DNA from: Pseudorasbora parva
Taxonomy: Eukaryota > Chordata > Actinopteri > Cypriniformes > Gobionidae
Direction: 5' to 3'
Length of the DNA: 64,000 bases
NCBI RefSeq assembly: GCF_024679245.1
Contig: NC_090179.1
Coordinates: 4,262,820 to 4,326,819 of the forward strand
Part shown: positions 56,640 to 64,000 of the stretch, piece by piece
Position numbering within the stretch: position 1 is the first letter of the stretch
How the letters are laid out: every line of letters begins with the position of its first letter
Notes under the pieces: model-generated
Database searches by the model: none
What the model saw: only the letters and a program-made list of their open reading frames with translations
Told to the model about the DNA's origin: nothing
Program-made: the position numbers and the translations under genes

Positions 56640-57376
56640 AAAGGCTGTAACACGAGATACCAACAGGTGATCCGCGCATTGGTATCCTTCATGCGGTGGA
56701 GCCACTGCAAGGGAGCGTGGTCCGAACAGAGGGTGAATTCCCGTCCCAAGAGATAATAGCGGAGGGTGAGGACGGCCTATTTGATGGCTAAGCATTCTTT
56801 TTCGATGGTGCTGTACCTGGTCTCTCTCTTGGAGAGCTTCCGACTCACATACAGCACCGGCCACTCCTCACCCTCTACCTCCTGGGACAGGACCACACCC
56901 AACCCCCTGTCCGAGGCATCAGTCTGCAACAGAAAGGACAGAGAGAAGTCGGGAGAGTGTAATAGAGGTCCACCACACAGAGCAGCCTTTACTCGGGTGA
57001 AAGCCTGCTGGCACGACTCCGTCCACTGGACCGTATCTGGTGCCTCCTTTTTAGTGAGGTCAGTCAGCGGGCTGGTGAGGTCCGAATATTTAGGCACAAA
57101 ACTTCTATAATATCCCGCCGGCCCCTGGAACTGCCTCACCTCCTTTTTAGTTTTTGGACGCGGACAGGTTGCAACGACTGCGGTCTTACTAATTTGGAGA
57201 CGCACCTGTCCATGCCCTAAGTGGAAGCCCAGATACTTAACTTCCACCCGCCCAACCGCACACTTCTTCGGGTTGGCTGTCAGTCCCGCCCCCCTCAGCG
57301 AGTTCAGTACCGCCTGCACATGGTGCATATGCCGCTGCCAGTCATTAATATTTGCCGTCCAAATATGCGGCGGCAT
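56640..57376 (-). pseudogene. Gypsy-2 RT C-terminus and RNase H
   Basis: From 'NDWQRHMHHVQAVLNSLR' through 'KKCAVGRVEVKYLGFHLGHG' (RT thumb) to 'LQTDASDRGLGVVLSQ' (RNase H first Asp) and 'RYSTIEKECLAIK' (RNase H Glu). A frame break follows at about 56777, with weaker similarity to about 56640. The YLDD box just upstream (about 57350-57370) reads YLDG in the third frame, losing a catalytic Asp. Confidence 0.88.
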
Positions 57377-57551
57377 ATGCAGTGGGCGGACGAAGGACTC
57401 GGTCCATCAGCCGCTGAAAGGTGGCGGGCGCCCCGAACAACCCGAAAGGAAGCGTGACAAATTGGTGCAATCCAAACAGCAATGTGAAAGCCTTTTCTTT
57501 AGATAATGGAGTTAAGGGGATCTGCCAATATCCCTTCGTTAAATCCAGTGT

Positions 57552-58214
57552 CTAATAAAAGCGAGCCGCACCTAGCCGATCAAGCAACTCGTCAACCCTC
57601 TGCATTGGATAAGCGTCGAATTTCGACACAGCGTTCACCATGCGGTAATCCACACAGAACCGAACTGAGCCGTCCCTCTTAGGATCTAAAACTATCGGGC
57701 TTGCCCAGTCACTATGGGATTCTTCTATTACCCCCAAGTCCAGCATATCCTCCAATTCCGCCTGAACTACCTTTTTCTTGTGTTCAGGTAATCTATATGG
57801 CCGGCTGCGAACGATCACGCCAGTCTCAATATGGTGCTCTATAAGATTTGTTCGGCCAGGTAGGGGCGAGAACACGTCCGTAAAATCTGTTTGCAACCTG
57901 GCAATGTCAGTGAGCTGTGAGGGTGATAGGTGATCTCCCCCCGGGGGCAGAGCGATCGGATGGCGTTTGATGCTCGCTTCTGGCTCGAGATCATCCTCGT
58001 CTGAAATCACCGTCGTTAGCATCACTGACTGCGCCTCGTTCTTTTTTTTTAGAAGATTGAGGTGGTATATTTGACGTGCCCCACTCCTATCTGTCCTAAC
58101 TACCTGATAATTGAGATCCCCATGGGGCGAGCCATAAACGCCGTGCCTTGATAGGTGAGGATCTCTTTCGGGAAACCCACCCAGGAGATTAAACGAAACA
58201 GTGCTTCTCCACAC
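57552..58214 (-). pseudogene. Gypsy-2 integrase C-terminus fused to RT N-terminus
   Basis: It begins in a post-integrase region ('NYQVVRTDRSGARQIYHLNL') and passes an acidic linker. It then enters RT with 'LPGRTNLIEHHIETG', 'HSDWASPIVLDPKRDGSVRF', 'CVDYRMVNAVSKFDAYPMQR' and 'ELLDRLGAARF'. Continuous reading from integrase tail to RT directly shows the INT-before-RT order. It stops at 57552; the palm continues out of frame to 57377. Confidence 0.88.
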
Positions 58215-58509
58215 TCTTCGCTGAGATGCTGCGGAGGGCTACTGCCTCGGGGTATCGTGTTGCATAATCTACGATGACTAATGCAAAACGATGCCCTTGT
58301 GCAGATCGTTCTAATGGACCGATGAGGTCCATACCAATTCGCTCGAAGGGGACCTGCACAAGAGGTAGGGGGCGCAAAGGAGCTTTTGGAGCGGCTGGTG
58401 GGTTTACCAACTGGCCAAAAAAAATAGGGCCATTAAACGATTCAATGTGCCGGTTTGACCCACAATGAGCCGCCTGGAAAAGCATTTCCCAACAGCTCTT
58501 CGGTACCAA
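58189..58509 (-). pseudogene. Gypsy-2 integrase fragment
   Basis: Residues 'VPFERIGMDLIGPLERSAQG' and 'FALVIVDYATRYPEAVALRS' carry the first two acidic positions of an integrase core. The zinc-binding HHCC region upstream is shortened, and the core's third acidic residue is lost to a deletion before 58214. Nonfunctional. Confidence 0.87.
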
Positions 58510-58512
58510 TAA

Positions 58513-59250
58513 CTAGGTTGTATCCTGTTTTGTTTGAGCATCCTGGGTTACTCGGTACAACCTATCGATGGTGCGGACCTGCTCAAAGGCATTTTTGAGC
58601 GATTCGTCTTGGGACTGTTCCAGAGGGAAATCATCGCGCTCTGAAAGGATTAGCCTATCCATTGCACTCCGTTCCTCTGACCCAGTCCCAGATGGTCCCG
58701 GCTCAGCTTCTCCTACCTCCGCGATATCTCCCCGCGCTCTTTTCTCCCAGGGGACATCCGCACACATATACCCCAACAAATCCTTAAATGCCGGCCAATT
58801 TATTCCCAAAATCAGCGGGTGCCTGAGGTGGGAATTAACCGCTACCTCCACTCTATGTTTGATTCCCCGAAATTTAATTATGATCAGCACCAATGGGTAC
58901 TTCACCACATCCCCGAGCACACACCTTACCGTAACCATGCGGCTATTATCCCATGCCTCGGGTTGAATCAGGCATTGATGAATAGAGGTCTGGTTACAAC
59001 CTGAATCCACCAAAGCCTGATATGTACCCCCCTTTATACTCACGTGTATCTGGTACAGGCCGGCTTGATTGGGGGCAGCTTGTGGCGCATCCGGGACCCG
59101 GAACAGCGTCCCCACCTCCATCACCGGACACCTATCAATAAAATACGCTGGGTCCCCGCAGCACCAACAAGCCGGCCCAGACTTCTCCGCCGCCCTAGTG
59201 GCAGGAAGCGGGTCAAGGGATTGGCGCGGAGAATGCGGTGGAACATTGCC
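58513..59250 (-). CDS. Gypsy-2 nucleocapsid zinc knuckle and protease
   Basis: A zinc-knuckle-like 'CWCCGDPAYFIDRC' is followed by the aspartic protease active site 'YQALVDSGCNQTSIHQ' and the hydrophobic 'HPLILGINW' motif. A linker rich in acidic residues comes next, up to the stop near 58513. The open reading continues up to 59352, overlapping gag in another frame. This is the longest undamaged part of the element. Confidence 0.85.
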   Translation of the reverse strand, partial: GNVPPHSPRQSLDPLPATRAAEKSGPACWCCGDPAYFIDRCPVMEVGTLFRVPDAPQAAPNQAGLYQIHVSIKGGTYQALVDSGCNQTSIHQCLIQPEAWDNSRMVTVRCVLGDVVKYPLVLIIIKFRGIKHRVEVAVNSHLRHPLILGINWPAFKDLLGYMCADVPWEKRARGDIAEVGEAEPGPSGTGSEERSAMDRLILSERDDFPLEQSQDESLKNAFEQVRTIDRLYRVTQDAQTKQDTT

Positions 59251-59266
59251 GGTCCCCAGGCCCCCA

Positions 59267-60461
59267 CTAAATGGCCCCTCCCCTCGTGATGAGGTTCCCG
59301 GTCTGCCGGATGCCTCGCCGCTCCTCCAACGGGGTATGTGCCTCTGCGGCATTCCCCGACGGGACCTGGGAAAAGGGACAGGCCTCGGCCCCGGGGCACG
59401 CCACCATCTGGTCCTCCGCCAGTTGGATGGCCGAGTCCAGCGACGTGGGGTGGTGGCACTGGACCCACTGCGCAGTCTTACGGGGCAGTCGCGCTATGAA
59501 CTGCTCCAGTACCACCTGGTCGATGATGGAATCCACGTCGCTTCCCTTGACCACCAGGCATCTGCGGCACGCGTCCCGGAGCTGCTGAGCCTGTCACGGT
59601 CGGGAACACACATGGGAAATGGTGCGAGGACTCAAGTGCAGAAATAAAAGATTTATTTACAAAAATAAACATAAACAGAAAACAAAACTCACGAGGGGGC
59701 AAAATACATCATCAAAAACATGAACTGAAGACATACCACACAGGGAACCGGGAGACGTAGACGAGACGCACACAAGGAGCTTATAAAGGGATGAAATTAA
59801 GAGGGAACAGGTGGGAGAAATCAACACTAATCAGATAACAAGGGGGGAGGGATCAGACAATTACATGAGCACATGTTTAGAAGGACAAAACCCACATGTG
59901 CACACAAGACAGGACAGGCATGTGACAGAGCCATCACGAAGGGCCGACCACTTTCCCCCAGACCCAGCGACCGGAATCGCTGGCGGTGTTGCTCGGGGGA
60001 CCGGCCGAACCGGTGAAGAATGGCTCTCTTCAGGTCTTTGAGGAGGTTCCAGGAGGTTCTCAACCAGTAGCTGCTGTGCCGCCAGCTGTGCCTCACCCGT
60101 CAACAAGGGGATGAGATGTACCGGCCAGTGATCCCGTGGCCATCCGCAGGTCTCTGCGGTTCGTTCAAAAAGGTCCAGAAAGGCTTCCGGATCATCCTGA
60201 GCCCCCATTTTTGTGAGCGGCACATGAGTGAGCGGCGTTGCAGCTGCGGATGTTCCCTCGGTCCGAACCCCCTGGTACAGGCAGCTCCGGAACAGCTTGC
60301 GGTCCTCTTTTTGGGCACTGATGAGGGCACGGAACCGTTGTTTCTGTTCCTCCCTCATGGCGATCAGTGCCTGATGGTGTTACAGGTGTAGTCCCGCGAG
60401 CGATTGAATGATGTCCGCAAATGGCGAACCCGACGGGGTTTGCATGATGGCAGCGGCCCAC
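59267..60461 (-). pseudogene. Gypsy-2 gag, split by a solo LTR
   Basis: The upper part (60461-59928) contains 'LTKMGAQDDPEAFLDLFERT' and 'WPVHLIPLLTGEAQLAAQQL'. The lower part (59586-59267) contains 'QVVLEQFIARLPRKTAQWVQ' and 'HPTSLDSAIQLAEDQM'. They are the two halves of a capsid region (retroelement gag/SCAN-like) divided by the 336-bp LTR at 59592-59927. Additional frame changes are present. Confidence 0.85.
59592..59927 (-). mobile_element. Solo LTR inserted in gypsy-2 gag
   Basis: On the minus strand it reads TGTCACATGCCTG to CGACCGTGACA, with a TTATAAG TATA-like box and an AATAAA signal in normal LTR positions. An exact 5-bp target duplication GAGCC flanks it (59587-59591, 59928-59932). 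No internal region is present, so it is a solo LTR left by LTR-LTR recombination. Confidence 0.9.
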
Positions 60462-60472
60462 TTCTTCCTTTT

Positions 60473-60490
60473 CCCGGGTTTGGGCACCAG
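60473..60490 (-). promoter_or_regulatory. Gypsy-2 primer-binding site
   Basis: Immediately after the LTR end the minus strand reads C then TGGTGCCCAAACCCGGG. TGG next to an LTR is the standard complement of a tRNA CCA end. Which tRNA is used was not determined. Confidence 0.65.
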
Positions 60491-60869
60491 TGTAACCAGG
60501 TTCATTGTGTGTGGGTGTGGAAAGGAAGAAGGCAGGGTCGGTAATAAGCTGGAACTCGTGGGTCTTTTATTTTCAACTCAGTGTCAACATAAACTGGCGC
60601 CTCGCACACTTAAACAGTCTCTCCCACTTCACACTCTTTAAACTTGATAATATAGTGTCTCTTTTCTCCCGCCCATTCCCATTAAGTCCTCAGCTTCCCT
60701 CTCTCTCCACTCTCTGGTCATGAACGGCTTTTAACTGGTCTCTCCGCGCCAATCACTGCAATTAGACATAGGTGTTTATCATCATGCACTTGACCTACTT
60801 TCTCACCGCTCGTCTCCCAGCTCCCTCCATCCGTGCAGACCTCGCGAAACCATGCCCGCCTTTGCCACA
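60491..60869 (-). repeat. Gypsy-2 5' LTR
   Basis: On the minus strand it starts TGTGGCAAAGGCGGG and ends CCTGGTTACA. It contains an AAAATAAAAG poly(A)-signal-like stretch near 60570. The 5' edge is inferred from the TG start and from the mariner-like sequence beyond it. Confidence 0.7.
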
Positions 60870-61146
60870 AACATTGTTTTTAAACATTTCAATAATTTTC
60901 TCACGAATTTGTTGGCAAACTGGCATTCCTCAGCCCTTCTTTGCTCCTAAAGGACTCGACCTTTCTTGGATGCTGCTTTTGTACCAAATCATAATTACAA
61001 TCACCTGTTGACATCACCTGTTTCAAATCACATCATTATTTAACCATTTTACCACATTACTAGCCCTTAATTGCTCCTTTCCCAACTTTCTTTTTTTATT
61101 TGCGTTTTCCAAACTGTCCCAACTTTTTCTGATTTAGGGTTGTAGA
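60870..61146 (-). mobile_element. Tc1/mariner-like fragment
   Basis: On the minus strand it begins TACAACCCTAAATCAGAAAA and 'agttgggacagtttgg', the terminus of an abundant fish mariner-like family as I recall. It continues with non-coding sequence until the gypsy-2 LTR cuts it. No transposase remains. Confidence 0.65.
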
Positions 61147-61309
61147 GTGATAAAAAATACAAAAAAACACTCCAAATGTAATATATTATATCTGTTTTAT
61201 ATTACAGTTTTGTTTGATATTACAGTTTTTTTTCTGAATTTTTACACCCTAACCGTGATTCTTATAGCACAATTTCTAAAACTATTGTTGTTAATGCAAA
61301 ACGTCTTGT

Positions 61310-61615
61310 TACGTATGTTACCCTCCTTCCCTGAAGTAGGGAACGGAGACGTACGTCAGAATTGACCAACGAATTGGGATCTATTTTCCCTAGATAGAGC
61401 CATTTTTTAATTTGGGTTCCGAAGCGATATGCGGTACATCCGCTTCCGTATTTATACCAGCTCTGCGGGTGAAGCGGGGGCCGCATGCCAATGTTTATTG
61501 GCTTGTTTCTAAACACTTGAAGTAGATTGGTCTCCGAAAATAGATCCCAATTCGTCAGTAAGTTCCGACGTACATCAAACGTGAACAACTGAAAGGGAAC
61601 TAAAAGCACAAACAC
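61310..61615. repeat. Foldback dispersed repeat with 20-bp perfect arms
   Basis: ACGAATTGGGATCTATTTTC (61369-61388) has its exact inverse at 61536-61555. 'gtagggaacggagacg' near the left edge is a motif I recall from a widespread fish repeat. A 117-codon reverse ORF across it has no domain. Confidence 0.7.
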
Positions 61616-61759
61616 TGCCTTGCACTCAAAATTATAAACATGTATGGCTATTATTTACACTATTTTGCTGTCACGTAAAAACTGTTATAGATAATTTGTT
61701 CACTTTGCAATCAGCCTAAGCACTATAAATAAGCCACAGGTAAGCTGTCCGTGTGGAGT

Positions 61760-62230
61760 ACAATGGAGGGAGCAGGAAGAGTGAGAATTAGAGGAGGAAG
61801 AGGATTTGAAGGTAAAGAAGCGAGAGGGAGAGGATGACAAGGAGGTGAAGTTAGAAGAAGGGGACAAAGCCCAAGCAAGAGGAGCAAGAGGAGGGGGAAG
61901 AGGAAGGGAAAGAAATAGAATTATGACCATGTAATCAACCATGGAATGACCCTGAGGGAAGCTGGCCAACAGGTTCAGCCTAACCTGAGCCGCTACATTG
62001 TAGCTATGCACTAAGTTTTGTAGCACTGCCATACTCTAATGAGAAACACAACAATACCATACATGCTAAAATACTGGAATTGTTACTTTACAGAATTGCT
62101 AGACGTCCAGATGCTGGGGGCAGAGGAAGAATGTTCACTGCAGAACAAGAGACCCATAGTCAATATGGTGCTTGCAAATAATTCAATAAGGCTACAAGAA
62201 ATTCAGCAGCGCATAACCAGGGTATACACA
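61760..62230 (+). pseudogene. IS630/Tc1-like transposase N-terminal relic
   Basis: It starts ATGGAGGGAGCAGGAAGAGT, encoding a Gly/Arg-rich leader, and continues with 'YDHVINHGMTLREAGQQVQP' and 'NLSRYIVA', an HTH like that of fish IS630-type transposases as I recall. It goes on in shifted frames to 'IVNMVLANNSIRLQEIQQRI'. At least two stops and two frame changes are seen. The catalytic domain is absent. The 110-codon reverse ORF (61700-62032) is its shadow. Confidence 0.7.
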
Positions 62231-62541
62231 GCAATCCTTAAGTTAAATTTACTACTTTTTAATACCTTTTTTACTACCTTCAGAATGTTTTAAAATCATC
62301 ACGACACTGAATTGCAAATGTTAATCAGCGACCTTTCTATTATTTACACAGATTTTGACATACATAACATACAAAAAAGAATAGATTTATAATCGACACC
62401 AGGAGGAAATCTGTTGTAAGTTATCATTCAGACACAGTAAAATACATCTCAACATTCATAAAGGTTGGTTAAGGAGAAGCATTACTACATACACATTTGA
62501 TTTCAATTAATAATTGGTAATTCAGTAACAAAGGTGTAGAT
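62231..62541. other. No gene seen
   Basis: AT-rich sequence without a supported feature between the transposase relic and the exon-like ORF. Confidence 0.4.
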
Positions 62542-62734
62542 TGATGACGCAACTTGTCGTCATATCGAGGGATCTAATACTGTTTATGGAAAAATAACAT
62601 TTAAAGGAAAAAATGGAAAGAAAGCTGCCAGAGCTAAAGCCAGGACAATAGTGGAGTTGCAGACTCCTCCTCCAACTCCAGAGCCACTGGAGCTGGACTG
62701 TTCACCACAGCTAGGTCCCGCAAAGGTTTTTATA
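62542..62734 (+). CDS. Unidentified exon-like ORF
   Basis: After 'aaaggtgtag' an open frame encodes DDATCRHIEGSNTVYGKITF, a basic 'GKNGKKAARAKAR' stretch, and then 'TIVELQTPPPTPEPLEL'. It can end at AAG before GTTTTT. The composition (basic patch, then TPPPTPEP) looks protein-like, and the codons are unlike the AT-rich surroundings. I recognise no family. It could be an exon of another transposon protein. Boundaries are uncertain. Confidence 0.35.
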
Positions 62735-63600
62735 AATGTAGTATGGAAATAATACAAAGGAAACATAACTAATTTATTATTTATTATTAATTTATTAATT
62801 ATAGTCACCTATATAATACCAATATTGTATTTATAAAATAGCTTCCCTGGTTATAGTTAAATAATTTGGTTAGGGATAAAATAGGCTTAATCAACATTGA
62901 TTGGCCAAAAAACCTGATCATCCATAGTCGCAGAGGCTTGGAGGGCAAAACCGCCATACAACTCCATTGAACTGCAGCACAAACCTGTCCAATTTCCATC
63001 TTAAAACTAAAATATGTGAACAAGATGCACATTTTGGGCTCTATACAGCGCCTGCTGCAGGATTTCAATCACTAAAAACAGTGGGATGTTTTTAAAACGC
63101 TTAAAACTAAAAACACTACAGAGTTTGCAGTAAGGATTCAATTAAGCAAAGTTTTAACGCTACTCTAGGATTTGTAGATATGGCTTTTATTTTAAATTGC
63201 GTTGTTGCACCACTTAATTTTAAACACATGAATAATGCAGTAAAACTGTTATCGAGCTGATCAAACAGCAGGCGGAGGGTGAACTGATGAGAGGCTAAAG
63301 AATCTGCATTAGTGCAACCCACCCTCAAAGTGCCTTTATGCACTATAACAGTGATATTAAAATATCAAACTCAGTTTACACCTTTTTTGATGACCCATAC
63401 TATGAACAAGCGAGTAGATGAGCCAAGTATATGAATGCAACATGGTGTCTTTATAATGGGTTTCGATGGTGAAAACACTTCAAGAGAAACCTCGTGTTGC
63501 ACTAATATTCTGTGTTCATCTGCTTTCCTGTACAAAGTGTGCCACATCAAGGCGTATATTGAATTTGGTATTTTAAAGGGGGGTGAAACACTCATTGACT
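62735..63600. other. No gene seen
   Basis: AT-rich sequence without a convincing ORF or terminal repeats. Short ORFs on both strands show no domain. Confidence 0.4.
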
Positions 63601-64000
63601 TTAAGTCAATCTCATGTCAATCTTGAGTACCTATAGAGTAGTATTGCATCCTTCATATCTCCGAAAAGTCTTTAGTTTTATTATATTTATAAAAGAAAGC
63701 TAGGCTGTACCGAGTCTTTCCGGAAAAAACCGAGCAGCTGGAGCCGTGTGGGCGGAGCTAAAGAATGACATGCAGCTACAGCAGGAGAGATTGCTGAAAA
63801 CTGTTATCCTTAAGCGTGGAAAAAACGTTACTCTAATAAACCATGGCTATCAATCAGATTCAACTAATACAGATATGATCCAAAGGATGAAATAAATTGA
63901 ACAGGAGAAACAGCAACAGCAGGACGTCCGTCTCTGTGGTATGGACTGTATTTAGTGGCCTGTCAACATTTGTGTGCGTTTACTCGCAGTTTTTGAGGAC
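63601..64000. repeat. Probable dispersed fish repeat running off the window
   Basis: 'tcatatctccgaaaagtctt', 'gtaccgagtctttccgg' and 'gtgtgggcggagctaaagaa' are, from memory, parts of a repeat found in many fish genomes. I cannot name the family or see its end. Confidence 0.4.

Larger units (their letters stand above)
56598..60490 (-). mobile_element. Gypsy-2: Gmr1-type Ty3/gypsy element, 3'-truncated
   Basis: Minus-strand order is LTR (60491-60869), primer-binding site, gag, zinc knuckle/protease, integrase fragment, reverse transcriptase, RNase H. It stops in the RNase H tail at 'FKFKVVHRPGAQM' near 56598. Integrase before RT is the order known from Gmr1-like deuterostome gypsy elements, not from ordinary Ty3/gypsy. 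The rest of the element and the 3' LTR are missing. Confidence 0.88.

Noticed and set aside
59069..59647. 192-codon forward ORF
   Set aside because: It is the shadow of the GC-rich gypsy-2 gag/protease region on the minus strand and runs into the solo LTR.
61700..62032. 110-codon reverse ORF rich in Ser and Leu
   Set aside because: Antisense of the purine-rich start of the IS630-like transposase relic.

Overview
The window is vertebrate, and almost certainly teleost, probably cyprinid, nuclear DNA. Evidence for this is spliced transposase genes with GT/AG introns, Tc1, hAT, PIF/Harbinger and CACTA-like DNA transposons, two fish-type Ty3/gypsy elements, an L2-like LINE, and foldback MITEs beginning AGTTCACCC. 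I see no intact host gene, tRNA, rRNA or CRISPR array. Essentially every recognisable feature is a repeat or a mobile-element relic. All identity statements were judged by eye.

Region 1 (1-8737) opens with a head-to-tail array of an apparently perfect 2,599-bp unit (two copies plus 387 bp). It is followed by decayed relatives, about 1.2 kb of ordinary dispersed repeats, and a decayed half copy of the next array's unit. Region 2 (8742-39462) is about 30.7 kb of 14 head-to-tail units of about 2.14-2.4 kb. Thirteen are nearly identical and one (35175-37302) is an older, diverged type. Most units start with 0-4 copies of a 59-bp module and a CTT microsatellite of 2-14 repeats. Most end with GCTTGGCCCC, the inverse of the module's GGGGCCAAGC, and a small GC hairpin. 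Subterminal inverted repeats, a 5' tandem/microsatellite zone, a 3' hairpin, T-rich junctions and head-to-tail arrays together resemble non-autonomous Helentron elements (HINE/DINE-1 type). That is the main hypothesis offered here. No Rep/helicase is present to prove it.

Region 3 (about 40436-56600) is a decayed PIF/Harbinger element. A spliced MADF/Myb-like gene runs on + (exons at 40724, 47060, 47632 and 50565), and an inactivated DDE transposase exon runs on - (55812-56429). Its first intron contains an L2-like LINE, a gypsy element, a Tc1 element and a hAT element, apparently nested in that order. Its third exon is broken by a hAT and a Tc1 element that inserted 1 bp apart. Between the two Harbinger genes lies a 4.6-kb element with CACTG...CAGTG ends. 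It carries a minus-strand, multi-exon relic of a gene that looks like the fish SAMD3-like family, with CCAAT boxes at its 5' end.

Region 4 (56598-60869) is a minus-strand Ty3/gypsy element with integrase-derived sequence placed before reverse transcriptase (Gmr1-type order). It has one LTR, a primer-binding site, a gag gene split by a solo LTR, and a mutated RT active site. Region 5 (60870-64000) holds mariner/Tc1 fragments, an IS630-like transposase relic, a foldback repeat, one exon-like ORF that I cannot identify, and dispersed repeat sequence.

The genes do not form a functional network. The window records repeated transposon invasion on one side and tandem homogenisation of a repeat on the other.
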